Shown: positions 1 through 9,269, counted from the stretch's first letter. The stretch: DNA of 64,000 bases from Verrucomicrobiota bacterium (GCA_023443455.1 JAEZUE010000101.1:1-64000); one strand, 5' to 3'. Numbers and translations: made by a program. The notes: generated from the sequence alone by a model not told the origin.

Positions 1-2
1 GC

Positions 3-563
<561 letters not shown>

Positions 564-597
564 GTTCGCCGACCTGTCATAGGTCACCAATCACCAA

Positions 598-627
598 GGC
601 GCCCGGCTTCGGCCGGGCGCCTTTTTT
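598..627 (+). terminator. Rho-independent terminator of rpsA
   Basis: A perfect 10-bp GC stem (598-607 with 612-621) closes a TTCG tetraloop and is followed by six T (622-627). It lies 35 bp after the rpsA stop codon. Confidence 0.93.
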
Positions 628-721
628 CTTGGTGCGAACTGCAGCGTGGGCGGCCCGGCCGGGCCTGCAGATGTCGGCTTGCTGAAGCGCGGGGCGGATT
701 TCTACACTCCGGCTCCCCCCT

Positions 722-1885
722 ATGCGCCCACACGTCCTGCTGGTGTTCGAAATGCGGTATGAGGAAAGCACCGCCATGCTCAAGGGCATCGTGCACTTCA
801 CCCGCACCCATACTCCGTGGGAGTCGTTCCATGACGACGAGGGGCGGGCGGAGCATTCTCCCGACTGGTTGCACAACCGCCGTTGGAGCGGGGTGATCAG
901 CCGCCATACCACCCCCGACTTCGCCAAGGAATGCCGCGAGCTGGGCATCCCGTTGGTCGACATGAACGACACCCCGATCATTCCGGGGGTGCCGAAGATT
1001 CGCCCCGACAACCGTGCCCTCGGGCATCTGGCGGCGGAGCATTTTCTGGAGCGGGGCTTCCGCTCCTTCGCGTTCTGCGGCTATGCCAACGCACCGTGGG
1101 CCTGCGAGCGCCGCGACGGTTTTCTCGAGGCCCTGCGCCTGGCGGGGCACCCGTGCGAGGTCTACGACACCCACCACATGGAGGACCCTTTCCCCGCGTG
1201 GGACGGTCGCACCCTCGGCTCGCTCGGCCTGTGGCTCGGGCGCCTGCGCCGGCCCTGCGCGGTCCTGGCCTGCAACGACTACCGGGCGCAGCAGGTCATC
1301 TATGCGGCGCAGCATGTCGGCCTCTCCGTGCCGGACGATCTGGCTGTGCTCGGTATCAACAACGATATCACGCGCTGCGACCTCTCCACCCCGGCGTTGT
1401 CGAGCGTGGCGACCAACGGCTTCCAGGCCGGCTACCATGCCGCCGAATGCCTCGCCGCGCTCATGGCCGGCCGCGAGGTGGCGCAGATGGACCAGCGTAT
1501 CGAAGGTTTGGGGGTGGTCACCCGTCCTTCGACCGACGTGCTGGCGATCGACGACAAGCAGATGACGACGGCCCTGGCCCTCATCCGCGAGAAGGCCTGT
1601 GCGGGGCTCACGGTGGCCGATGTGCTCAAACATTCGTTCTCCTCGCGCAGCGTGTTGGAGAAGAAGTTCCGGCGGCATCTCGGGCGCTCCCCGCAGGCCG
1701 AGATCCGCCGGGTCCAGGTCTCGAAGATCCGGCAGTTGTTGGTGGAGACCGATCTGCCGCTCAAGAAGATCGCCGAATTGACCGGCTTCGAGCATGTCGA
1801 ATACCTCTGCGTGGTCTTCAAGCGCATTGCGGGCGAGCCGCCGGGGGCATTTCGCAAACGCATGCAGGGCGAACTGGTCGGGTGA
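722..1885 (+). CDS. AraC-family transcriptional regulator with sugar-binding domain (XylR-like)
   Basis: A 387-residue protein with a LacI/periplasmic-binding-protein-like ligand domain (about residues 1-275) and a C-terminal AraC double helix-turn-helix (about 280-385; the second HTH contains LPLKKIAELTGFEHVEYLCV). This matches the XylR-like architecture common in Verrucomicrobia and Planctomycetes, where the N-terminal domain senses a sugar and the C-terminal domain binds DNA. Ligand-domain signatures include LAVLGINNDITRCDL. The start is the ATG at 722, which gives the usual MRPHVLLVFEMR opening. No sugar operon is adjacent, so the ligand cannot be inferred. It is convergent with the tRNA-Thr gene. 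Confidence 0.88.
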   Translation: MRPHVLLVFEMRYEESTAMLKGIVHFTRTHTPWESFHDDEGRAEHSPDWLHNRRWSGVISRHTTPDFAKECRELGIPLVDMNDTPIIPGVPKIRPDNRALGHLAAEHFLERGFRSFAFCGYANAPWACERRDGFLEALRLAGHPCEVYDTHHMEDPFPAWDGRTLGSLGLWLGRLRRPCAVLACNDYRAQQVIYAAQHVGLSVPDDLAVLGINNDITRCDLSTPALSSVATNGFQAGYHAAECLAALMAGREVAQMDQRIEGLGVVTRPSTDVLAIDDKQMTTALALIREKACAGLTVADVLKHSFSSRSVLEKKFRRHLGRSPQAEIRRVQVSKIRQLLVETDLPLKKIAELTGFEHVEYLCVVFKRIAGEPPGAFRKRMQGELVG

Positions 1886-1922
1886 CCGAGTGCGGGCCGG
1901 CTCGAGGCCCGTCATCTGGCGC

Positions 1923-1997
<75 letters not shown>

Positions 1998-2252
1998 AAA
2001 CCGGCGTACTGAAGAGCGCGAGAGAAACGCGTCGGCGGGCCGACGCAAGTGTTTTGGCGCCGCAATCTCGCGGTTTCCTCGGTGGGGACTTCCTTCTTCT
2101 CCATCGACCGGTGGGGGCAGCCGCAATGCTCCGATCGCCGCGGAGGCGTACGTGCTTTCACGCGCCCAAGGAGCCGGCGCAGGCAGGCCGATCCGGTTCA
2201 CCGTCGGGTCGGGTCCAACCTCACGTCGCGGGGCGGCTGTTGCATCCCTGCT

Positions 2253-4958
2253 TCAGGCGAGCTCCCGACCCGACAGCCAAGCGGCGAGTGTCTCATCGGC
2301 ATCGACGATCGTGGCCCCGCGCAGCTCGGGATCGAGCAGCTCGAGGTAACTGTTCTCCGCGAAGCGTCGGCAATGGAGCAGGACCGTGGCGCGATGCCCC
2401 GGCGCGCGCACGAGGCGGCCGAGCGCCTGATTCACCTTCTGCATGCCGGGCACCTGATAGACCAGGCGGAACGCGGCGTCGCGCGATCGGGTGTCGGCTT
2501 GCGCGAGTTTGGCCCGCTGGACGGCATTCACCTCGGGCAGGGCCGGGCCGACGACCATGGCATGGGTGACTCGCCCGCCGAGCAGGTCGATGCCTTCGGT
2601 GTAGCCGGTGCCGAGCACGAGAAAGAGCGCGTCGAAAGCAGTGAGCGAGGTCTCGATGAACGCCGTTTGCGCGACGAGATCCAGCCCGCGCGGCTGTTGG
2701 GCGATTCGTAGCGAGGGTTGGGTGAGGAAACACGTTTCCGCCACCGCCTCCGCGTACGCGTAGCTGGGGAAGAAGACCAGGACCGGTGGGCGGGCGGCGG
2801 GCGGCGGTGGGCGGTCGTCGGAAAGTGTTCCGCTTGCGACCGCGGGCAGCGCGGAAGAGGCGGTGTGCAGCTTCGCGATGGTGTCCGCCGTTGTCTCGAA
2901 ATGGTGGGTGCGCCGTTCCCAACGGGTGTCGACCCGGGTGTCGATCGCGACCCGGTAGGCGCCGCGTCGCCACGGGGTGTCGGCGCGGAGAAAGGGCACC
3001 GGGGGCGGTGTCCGCTCCTCTTCGACGCGCAGGAGCGCGGAGCCGGTGGTGAGCCCGCGCAGGGCCTTCTTGGCGGTGCGCGGCATCTTTCCGAGCGTGG
3101 AGGCGAGGTCGACGGCCGGTACGGAGGGATTCGCCGCTCGGGCGAGCTGGGGCAATGGCCGGTCGAGGCCGCAGGCGGTCGCGAACGCGTCGGTGGGGCT
3201 GAGCGTGGCGGAGGTGAGGATGGCGTGGCGGAACCGGCGCAGGGTGGCGGCGATGGCGTGGGCGGCGTCGAGGCAGGTGACGCGCAGCTCCCCGCGGGTC
3301 GGGCACCAGAGCAGCTTCGGGAGGTCGGCGGCGTCGAGGAACTCGTCGAGCGAGGGGAGTTGCCAGAGAAGCTCGGATACGCGGGGGCCGAGGGCGACGA
3401 AGTCGAGCGCAGTCGACGGAATCAGGTCGGCCAGCCGGCGGGCCGCGGTGCGCAGGCCGATCTCGGTGGCGCCGTCGATCGCCTCGCAGGGGCGCAGGTC
3501 GTCGAGTTCGCGGGCCCAGGCCTCCCAGGCGAGCACGAAGGAGGCGGGGGCGCGCGCGGCGCGGAGGGCGTCGTAGGTGGCCCAGGCGTCGGCGGCGCGC
3601 ACGGCGTGGGAATACGCGTCGGCGACGCGGGCGGGCAGGTTGTGCGCCTCGTCGACGATCAGGAGCGTGGCGGCGGGGTCGAAGCCGGGCTGCTCGAAGA
3701 ACAGGCCGCGGTTGGCCGGGGCGAAGACGTAGTTGTAGTCGCCGATCCAGACATCGTTGAAGGGCAGGGCGGCGCGGGTGATCTCGTACGGGCAGAGCCG
3801 GGCGGCGCGGCCCGCGTCGCGCAGGGTCTCCAGTTCGTGTGCCGCATGGTCGAGCACGTAGAGCCGCGCCAGCCCCGAGCCGGGCCAGCGCTCGGTGGCG
3901 TCGGCGAGGAACGGGCAGGCGTCGGGCAGGCAGTGGTAGACGGAGTTGATGCAGTGCTCGGCCTTGGAGCGGATCTGCCAGACGGGGAGGCGCGGGGTGG
4001 TGGCCGGTGGCTGGTCGCCGGTGGACCGGGGCGGCTCGGAGGCAGGTGGGGTGAGCATCGCCTCGAGTTGGCGGACGACCTGTAGTTGACCGGTGGATTT
4101 TCCGGTCACGTAGACAAGGCGGTCGTAGGCGCCCTCCTTTAAGGCGGTGAGCGCAAACTCGAGCAGGCAGCCGGTCTTGCCGAAACCGGTGGGCGCCTCG
4201 AAGCAGAGGATGTCGGCTGACGCTTGGGGTAGGGCGCGAGCTTGCTCGCGCCGGTCAGGCGTTGCGGGCGGAGTGGGCTCGGTGCGACCAAGGTCGCACC
4301 CTACAGGCGTGTTGCGGAGGCCCAGCGCGGCGCGCAGGTCGGGTTGCACGTGCTCCTGGCCGGGGCGGAAGGCGGCGAAGGCGGGCCGCAGCGGCAGGTT
4401 GCGGCGGCGCTCGGCGGCGCGGCGGCGGGAGTCGAGAAAGTCGACCAGCTCGTCGAGCTGGCCGTGCAGGATGGCGCCGGTCTCGGGGGGCGCGGCGACG
4501 ACCTGCACCAGCCCGGAGGAGGCCTCGATGAAGACCAGTTCGCCGCGGGCGGGTTCGGCATCGGGAGCGAGCGCGTGCAGGGCGAGGTAGGTGGCGAGTT
4601 GCACGAAGTACCCCGGGTATTCGGCCTGCAACTCGGGCTCTTCGGCGGGCAGGGGCCGCGTGACGGTCTTGAGTTCGCGCAGGCGCACACCGCCGGCCGG
4701 CGATGGGAGGTATTGGTCGATGCGTCCGGCGAGGCGGAACGTCCAGCCGCGGTGGTGGTAGTCGCCGCCGATCGGCACCTCGAAACGGGCGCCCGGCTCC
4801 TCTTCGGTGCGGTGGCGCAGTTCGTTGTGCCAGTGTTGGCCGAGCTGGGCCCGCCAGAGACCGCCGGCACCGCCGGAAGCGGCGCGCGGCCCGAGGGAGA
4901 AACTCGCCAGTTCGCCCACGCTCAGCGTGACGATGCGGGTGGCGAGATCGAAGTGCAT
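2253..4958 (-). CDS. RecB-family nuclease fused to XPD/DinG-type helicase
   Basis: A 901-residue fusion. The N-terminal part (about residues 40-175) has PD-(D/E)XK nuclease features of the RecB/Cas4 type: an Asp in GRIDQYL, then RELKTVT (E-x-K), then VQLATYL, a QxxxY motif. From about residue 265 comes an XPD/DinG superfamily-2 helicase: Walker A region APTGFGKTGCLLEF, four cysteines near residues 334-375 (HC..HC..AC..LCPY) suited to an Fe-S cluster, the DEAH box LLIVDEAHNLP near 436, and motif VI in NQALGRLVRAPG. It probably unwinds and cleaves DNA during repair. A REP-like palindrome pair (4229-4304) is embedded in frame in the linker between the domains. Biochemical role inferred from motifs only. 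Confidence 0.85.
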   Translation of the reverse strand: MHFDLATRIVTLSVGELASFSLGPRAASGGAGGLWRAQLGQHWHNELRHRTEEEPGARFEVPIGGDYHHRGWTFRLAGRIDQYLPSPAGGVRLRELKTVTRPLPAEEPELQAEYPGYFVQLATYLALHALAPDAEPARGELVFIEASSGLVQVVAAPPETGAILHGQLDELVDFLDSRRRAAERRRNLPLRPAFAAFRPGQEHVQPDLRAALGLRNTPVGCDLGRTEPTPPATPDRREQARALPQASADILCFEAPTGFGKTGCLLEFALTALKEGAYDRLVYVTGKSTGQLQVVRQLEAMLTPPASEPPRSTGDQPPATTPRLPVWQIRSKAEHCINSVYHCLPDACPFLADATERWPGSGLARLYVLDHAAHELETLRDAGRAARLCPYEITRAALPFNDVWIGDYNYVFAPANRGLFFEQPGFDPAATLLIVDEAHNLPARVADAYSHAVRAADAWATYDALRAARAPASFVLAWEAWARELDDLRPCEAIDGATEIGLRTAARRLADLIPSTALDFVALGPRVSELLWQLPSLDEFLDAADLPKLLWCPTRGELRVTCLDAAHAIAATLRRFRHAILTSATLSPTDAFATACGLDRPLPQLARAANPSVPAVDLASTLGKMPRTAKKALRGLTTGSALLRVEEERTPPPVPFLRADTPWRRGAYRVAIDTRVDTRWERRTHHFETTADTIAKLHTASSALPAVASGTLSDDRPPPPAARPPVLVFFPSYAYAEAVAETCFLTQPSLRIAQQPRGLDLVAQTAFIETSLTAFDALFLVLGTGYTEGIDLLGGRVTHAMVVGPALPEVNAVQRAKLAQADTRSRDAAFRLVYQVPGMQKVNQALGRLVRAPGHRATVLLHCRRFAENSYLELLDPELRGATIVDADETLAAWLSGRELA
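4229..4304. repeat. REP-like palindrome pair (BIME) inside a helicase gene
   Basis: Two palindromic units in opposite orientation. One is 4229-4252 (GTAGG..GCGCGAGCTTGCTCGCGC type), the other 4281-4304 (GGTGCGACC-AA-GGTCGCACC then CTAC). The outer ends are GTAGGG and CCCTAC, the usual arrangement of paired REP units. The element keeps the host frame open and encodes about 25 residues between the nuclease and helicase domains. Confidence 0.8.
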
Positions 4959-5119
4959 CGCGCGATGTAGGCGAAGAATCGGCGGCGGCGGAAGGGGAAA
5001 GCGGTGGATGGGCGATGGACGCGGAGTGCGGGGGGCGGCCCGCGGCAGGAAGGCCCGGGTGCGGTCGCCGCGCTTTTCTCACCTTGCGGGGCGGCGGGCG
5101 CGCCGCACAGTCACCGCCG

Positions 5120-5776
5120 ATGTCCAAGAAACACCGGCTGGCCAAACTCAGGACTGCGTTCTTCACGGGTCTGATGCTGCTCTCGCCGCTGGCGGTGACG
5201 CTCATCGTGTTCGTCTGGCTGGTCTCGCAGGTGGGCGGGTCGTTCCGGGACTATTTCTTCTTCTGGGTACCGGAAACGTGGTTGCGGGATGCGAAGCTTT
5301 CGCTGCTGTGGGACATCCTGTCCTCGGGGATCGTGGTGGTGTTCATCACGCTGCTCGGCGTGGTTTCGCGTTGGGTACTGGGCCGGTATTTCGGCGGCGT
5401 GGCGGAGCGTTTCATCCAGGGGATCCCGGGGCTGGGCACGCTCTACAATGCGGTGAAACAGATCGTGAATACGTTCAGCGCGGAGAACCGGGCGGCCTTC
5501 TCGAAGGTCGTGCTCGTCGAGTACCCGCGGCCGGGGATCTGGGCGATCGCCTTCATCACGAACAACTCGGGCGGAGAGGCGAACGCGGTGACCGGGCAGG
5601 ACCTGGTGGCGGTGTTCCTGCCGACCACGCCGAACCCGACGTCGGGCTTCCTGCTGCTCGTGCCGCGCAGCGACGTGCGGGAACTCAAGATGACCGTGCG
5701 CGAGGGCATGAAGTACATCATCTCCGGCGGGGCGGTGCTGCCTGACCGGATCGTCGAGGGGATCGAATCGAAATAG
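5120..5776 (+). CDS. DUF502 family membrane protein
   Basis: A 218-residue protein beginning MSKKHRLAKLRTAFFTGLML. Two hydrophobic segments are visible (about 13-38, ending VFVWLVSQV, and about 65-88, SGIVVVFITLLGVV), followed by a mostly soluble C-terminal domain with the DUF502 signature region IPGLGTLYNAVKQIVNTF and later FLPTTPNPTSGFLLLVPRSD. The family is widespread in bacteria and plants and has no settled function; it is an inner-membrane protein. I chose the ATG at 5120 over an upstream in-frame ATG at 5015 because the family starts here and the extra 35 residues look non-coding. The next gene begins 10 bp later, so the two are probably co-transcribed. Confidence 0.85.
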   Translation: MSKKHRLAKLRTAFFTGLMLLSPLAVTLIVFVWLVSQVGGSFRDYFFFWVPETWLRDAKLSLLWDILSSGIVVVFITLLGVVSRWVLGRYFGGVAERFIQGIPGLGTLYNAVKQIVNTFSAENRAAFSKVVLVEYPRPGIWAIAFITNNSGGEANAVTGQDLVAVFLPTTPNPTSGFLLLVPRSDVRELKMTVREGMKYIISGGAVLPDRIVEGIESK

Positions 5777-5786
5777 GACCGCCGCC

Positions 5787-6401
5787 GTGGCCGGGCAGAC
5801 GCTCCAGATCTCCGGTTTCATCCTGCAACGGCCGCCCGCCCAGGATCGTTTCCAGCAGGTGCTGGTGTTGTCGGCGGAGGCGGGGCAGTTGCTCTGCTTC
5901 CAGCGCCTCTCGTCGCGCCAGCCTGCGGTGTCGTTGGATCTTTTCGACGAGATCGCGGCCACGCTCACGAGCACGAACCAGGGGCGCACGTGGTTTTTTT
6001 CGGAAGTGCGGGTGCTGCGGCGCTTTGCGGGGATCGGCCTGAGCTTTGCGGCGTTGCAGGAGGCATCGGCCTTGGCGGCGTTGTTGACCCGGAACCAATT
6101 GCACGAGGAGAGCCGGGCGGCGGTGTTGGCGCTGCTGGGTACCGCGTTGCAATCGTGGAACGACGGGCGCCGACCGGACGCGGTGGCGCTGAAGGTGCTC
6201 TACAGCTTCGCGCGGGACGAGGGTTATGCGGTGAAAGAGGATTGGGCGGCGGGACTGCGAGGCAGCGACCGGGAAAACGCGCGCCGGGTGCTGAACGAGC
6301 CGCTGGCGGCGCTCGACGACATCGATCCGGACGGCGTCGCGCGCCTTTTGGAAAGCCTGCGGCGCTACTTGCGCGGCCACACCGACATCGCGATGGGTTG
6401 A
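5787..6401 (+). CDS. Hypothetical protein, possibly RecO-like recombination mediator
   Basis: A 204-residue protein starting at a GTG 10 bp after the DUF502 gene. The N-terminal 75 residues read as beta strands compatible with an OB fold (LQISGFILQRPPAQDRFQQV). The rest is helical, with ALKVLYSFARDEGYAVKEDW and a terminal RRYLRGHTDI that recall the C-terminal part of RecO proteins. RecO loads RecA onto gapped DNA and has a similar layout and size (usually 220-260 residues). The zinc-binding cysteines of some RecO proteins are absent. The assignment rests on overall pattern and is tentative; an unrelated protein specific to the lineage is possible. Confidence 0.5.
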   Translation: MAGQTLQISGFILQRPPAQDRFQQVLVLSAEAGQLLCFQRLSSRQPAVSLDLFDEIAATLTSTNQGRTWFFSEVRVLRRFAGIGLSFAALQEASALAALLTRNQLHEESRAAVLALLGTALQSWNDGRRPDAVALKVLYSFARDEGYAVKEDWAAGLRGSDRENARRVLNEPLAALDDIDPDGVARLLESLRRYLRGHTDIAMG

Positions 6402-6495
6402 GCCCGCAGGTGGAGGAAGGACAGGGCGGCGATTCCACCCATTGCGAAATCGGGTCTTCAGGCTAGTCTCCGCAAAAACGTAGAAGCCGAATGAA

Positions 6496-6903
6496 ATGAT
6501 CGAGGGGGTAAATGCCCGTCTGGATCTCTATTCTCACCTGAGTTTGGAGCTCACCCTGCAGCCGCGGGAGCGCCCGCGGCAGGAGGGGCGCGTGGAGCGG
6601 ATCGACGAGCCGCGGCGTAGGCGGGAGGCGCCGAACCTGCAGCTCGAGACCGACGAGCGACGCGGCGGGCGGCGGGCGTTGCAGGTCGAGGAGGAGAGGT
6701 TGGTGCCGTTCGAGGTGGCTTCGGCCGTGGTCGAGCAGGGCGACGGCGAACCGGGATTGGCTGCGGAGGTGTTGCCCGCGCTCGAGGCGAGCGTGGTTCC
6801 CGCTGATCCGTTTCTGGCGAAGGTGGCGCGGCTGTATGCCAGCAACGGCCGGGCCGCGTCGCTCGAGTCCCGCGTGGGCACCCGTCTCGATGTGGTGGTG
6901 TGA
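6496..6903 (+). CDS. Doubtful ORF in a 632-bp gap
   Basis: The stretch 6402-7033 has no recognisable gene. This 135-codon ORF is its best candidate: it opens at an ATG, has high GC at third codon positions by eye, and encodes a charged, Glu/Arg/Val-rich protein with no motif I recognise. The aligned antisense frame is also open and has no ATG in the same stretch, and its composition does not clearly decide the strand. It has no signal peptide, membrane segment or convincing ribosome-binding site. It could be a real lineage-specific gene, the decayed remnant of a gene on either strand, or chance. Confidence 0.25.
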   Translation: MIEGVNARLDLYSHLSLELTLQPRERPRQEGRVERIDEPRRRREAPNLQLETDERRGGRRALQVEEERLVPFEVASAVVEQGDGEPGLAAEVLPALEASVVPADPFLAKVARLYASNGRAASLESRVGTRLDVVV

Positions 6904-7033
6904 CCGTCAGTTGGGTGAAACTGGGTCGACTCCCAATCGTCGCGTGGTGTGCGGGGGCGACGAAGCGGATCTATCCTTCGGTGACAAATGGCGGCGAATG
7001 GGGCGGTGATCGTCCCGAGAGTCGTTGCTTGCT

Positions 7034-7567
7034 CTACTCGATCCAGACCAGATCGCCGACACGCACCTGTTCGAACAGCTCGACGATCTCGATGTTGTTC
7101 ATCACCACGCAACCCGCGCTCTGCGGCGTGCCGAGGCGATCCTCGCGGTTGGTGCCGTGGATGTAGATGTAGCGGTCGTGGGAGTCGACTCCGCCACCGG
7201 CGTTCACTCCGTCTTCGAGGCCGCGCAACCAGAGGATGCGGCTGGTGACGAGGCACTCGGCGCCCTCGGGGTTGGGGTACTCCAAGTAGTGGAAACCGGT
7301 GCTGCGGCGGCCCTTGAAGACGATCCCGGGAGGCGAGCCGGCGCCGATCTTTTCGTCGATGCGGTGCAGGCCGCGCGGGGTGCCCAGCGAGCCCTTGCGG
7401 TTGGAGGGGGGACGCTTCGAGGTGGAGATGACAAATGCCTTTTTCGGTTCGCCGCCCTCGAAGAATTGCAGCGTCTGGTCGTTGATGGAAACGAGCAACA
7501 ACCGGACTGTGGGCTTGATCCCCAGCGCAGCGCACTTATCGGTGACCCTTTCCAATTTCGAAACCAT
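7034..7567 (-). CDS. L,D-transpeptidase (YkuD domain)
   Basis: A 177-residue protein consisting almost entirely of a YkuD catalytic domain. The signature His-Gly-Thr and Ser-x-Gly-Cys are present in IHGTNREDRLGTPQSAGCVV, with the nucleophilic Cys in SAGC. Such enzymes cross-link peptidoglycan stem peptides or attach proteins to them in the periplasm. There is no obvious signal peptide, which is odd for an exported enzyme. I place the start at the ATG at 7567 (MVSKLERVTDK); a longer version from 7609 would run into asd. That start is only 4 bp from the asd start on the other strand. Its substrate preference cannot be inferred. Confidence 0.85.
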   Translation of the reverse strand: MVSKLERVTDKCAALGIKPTVRLLLVSINDQTLQFFEGGEPKKAFVISTSKRPPSNRKGSLGTPRGLHRIDEKIGAGSPPGIVFKGRRSTGFHYLEYPNPEGAECLVTSRILWLRGLEDGVNAGGGVDSHDRYIYIHGTNREDRLGTPQSAGCVVMNNIEIVELFEQVRVGDLVWIE

Positions 7568-7571
7568 CACA

Positions 7572-8600
7572 ATGAAGAAGGCATATAATGTCGGCATCGT
7601 CGGGGCCACTGGCGCCGTCGGTCAAGAGTTGATCCGATTGCTCGCGATGCGCGATTTCCCCATCGGGGAGCTTCGCCTGCTCGCCTCCGCCCGCTCGGCG
7701 GGCAAGACCGTCGAGGCGCTCGGCAAGTCGCTCTCCGTGGTCGAGGCCAAGGCCGGCGCGTTTGCCGGATTGGACCTCTGCTTCTTCGCCGTCGGCGGTT
7801 CCGTGACCAAGGCGCTCGCGCCCGACGCGGTCGCCTCCGGCTGCGTGGTGATCGACAAGAGCTCGGCCCTGCGCATGGAGGCCGACATCCCGCTGGTCGT
7901 GCCGGAAATCAACGCCGACGACCTCGCCCGCCACAAGGGCATCGTCGCCAACCCGAACTGCTCCACGGCTGTGACCCTCATGGGCCTGTGGCCGCTGCAC
8001 CAGCTGTTCGGCGTGAAGCGCGTGATCATCTCGACCTACCAGTCGGTCTCGGGCACGGGGGTCGAGGCGATCGAGGAGTTGGATGCGCAGGTGAAGGCGC
8101 TCCAGACCGGCCAGCCGGTCGTCAAGGAGGTCTATCCCTACCAGATCGCGTTCAACTGCATCCCGCAGGTCGATACGTTCGGCCCCGATCTCTACACCGG
8201 CGAGGAGAACAAGATGATGCTCGAGAGCCGCAAGATCATGGGCCTGCCGGAGCTCAAGGTCTCCGCCACCTGCGTGCGCGTGCCCGTGTTGCAGGCACAC
8301 TCGATCTCGGTCTGCGCCGAGTTCGAGCGTCCGGTCGATGTCGAGCAGGCCCGCGCCGCGATCGCGGCGTTCCCGGGGGCCGAGCTTGTCGACGATCCGG
8401 CGAACCGTCTCTATCCGACCCCGCTCGATTTCACCCGCAAGGTGAAGTGCGGCGTCGGTCGCATCCGCAAGGACACGGCCTTCGACAACGGCCTGTCGTT
8501 CTGGGTCAGCGGCGACAATCTCTGGAAGGGCGCCGCGCTCAACGCGATCCAGGTCGCCGAGACGCTCATCGCCCGCGACCTCCTGCGCGTGCCGGCCTGA
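7572..8600 (+). CDS. asd: Aspartate-semialdehyde dehydrogenase
   Basis: A 342-residue enzyme of the lysine, methionine and threonine pathway that reduces aspartyl phosphate to aspartate semialdehyde with NADPH. The N-terminal nucleotide-binding motif is VGIVGATGAVGQELIRLL. The active-site cysteine lies in VANPNCSTAVTLMGL. Further family motifs are STYQSVSGTGVEAIEEL and CVRVPVLQAHSISV, the latter containing the catalytic His. Length is typical of the family. The start MKKAYNVGIVGATG is the natural one for the family. The gene is divergent from the L,D-transpeptidase with 4 bp between start codons, so its promoter must lie inside that gene's 5' coding region. Confidence 0.97.
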   Translation: MKKAYNVGIVGATGAVGQELIRLLAMRDFPIGELRLLASARSAGKTVEALGKSLSVVEAKAGAFAGLDLCFFAVGGSVTKALAPDAVASGCVVIDKSSALRMEADIPLVVPEINADDLARHKGIVANPNCSTAVTLMGLWPLHQLFGVKRVIISTYQSVSGTGVEAIEELDAQVKALQTGQPVVKEVYPYQIAFNCIPQVDTFGPDLYTGEENKMMLESRKIMGLPELKVSATCVRVPVLQAHSISVCAEFERPVDVEQARAAIAAFPGAELVDDPANRLYPTPLDFTRKVKCGVGRIRKDTAFDNGLSFWVSGDNLWKGAALNAIQVAETLIARDLLRVPA

Positions 8601-8692
8601 GGGCCGGTCGGCCGGATCGGGCACTTCGGCGGCGGCAATGGCAAAAGCCTTGCCGCCAAGCCGTTGTTTCTCCTTTAGTCGGCTTCTTCTGC

Positions 8693-8769
8693 GGACGGCT
8701 AGCTCAGCTGGTTAGAGCATCTCGTTTACACCGAGGGGGTCAGGGGTTCGAATCCCTTGCCGTCCACCA
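8693..8769 (+). tRNA. tRNA-Val (anticodon TAC)
   Basis: The acceptor stem GGACGGC/GCCGTCC, D-arm AGCTCAGCTGGTTAGAGC, anticodon arm TCTCG-TTTACAC-CGAGG and T-arm with GGTTCGAATCC form a full cloverleaf. The loop gives TAC, reading GTA and other valine codons. The 3' CCA is encoded at 8767-8769. The gene ends 29 bp before the ilvN start. Confidence 0.96.
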
Positions 8770-8798
8770 CTTGCGCCACGGTCATAATCTCCAGTTTC

Positions 8799-9269
8799 AT
8801 GCGACACACGATCTCCGCCCTCGTTGAAAACAAGTTCGGCGTCCTTGCGCGCGTGGCCGGCATGTTCAGCGGCCGCGGCTTCAACATCGACTCGCTCAAC
8901 GTCGCCCCCACCCACGACCCGGCGCTCTCCCGCATCACCGCGATCGTGCGCGGCGACGACGAGACGGTCGACCAGATCACCAAGCAGCTGCGCAAGCTGG
9001 TCAACGTGGCCGACGTCACCGACTTTTCCGTCGGCCAGGCCGTCGAGCGCGAGTTGATCCTCGTGAAGGTCCGGGCCGACGGGAAGACCCGCTCGGAGAT
9101 CCTGCAGATCTGCGACATCTTCCGGGCGAAGATCATCAACGTGGCCAAGGACAACGTGATCATCGAGCTCACCGGCGACGACGGGAAGACTTCCGCCTTC
9201 CTCGATCTGGTCGCGCAGTTCGGCATCATCGATCTGGCCCGCACCGGCAAGCTCGCCCTCAGTCGCTGA
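8799..9269 (+). CDS. ilvN: Acetolactate synthase small (regulatory) subunit
   Basis: A 156-residue protein with an N-terminal ACT domain (MRHTISALVENKFGVLARVA, then FSGRGFNIDSLNVAPT) and the C-terminal ALS small-subunit domain (VKVRADGKTRSEILQICDIF). It binds branched-chain amino acids, usually valine, and regulates the catalytic subunit IlvB, which is not in the window. The start is the ATG at 8799, which gives the exact family N-terminus; an upstream ATG at 8757 falls inside tRNA-Val. It precedes ilvC by 75 bp, as in many ilv operons, so the two are probably co-transcribed. The tRNA-Val lies directly upstream of this valine-pathway gene. Confidence 0.96.
   Translation: MRHTISALVENKFGVLARVAGMFSGRGFNIDSLNVAPTHDPALSRITAIVRGDDETVDQITKQLRKLVNVADVTDFSVGQAVERELILVKVRADGKTRSEILQICDIFRAKIINVAKDNVIIELTGDDGKTSAFLDLVAQFGIIDLARTGKLALSR

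Noticed and set aside
6534..7535. Minus-strand 333-codon ORF overlapping the L,D-transpeptidase
   Set aside because: Ser/Arg/Thr-rich shadow; the transpeptidase frame has the catalytic motif.
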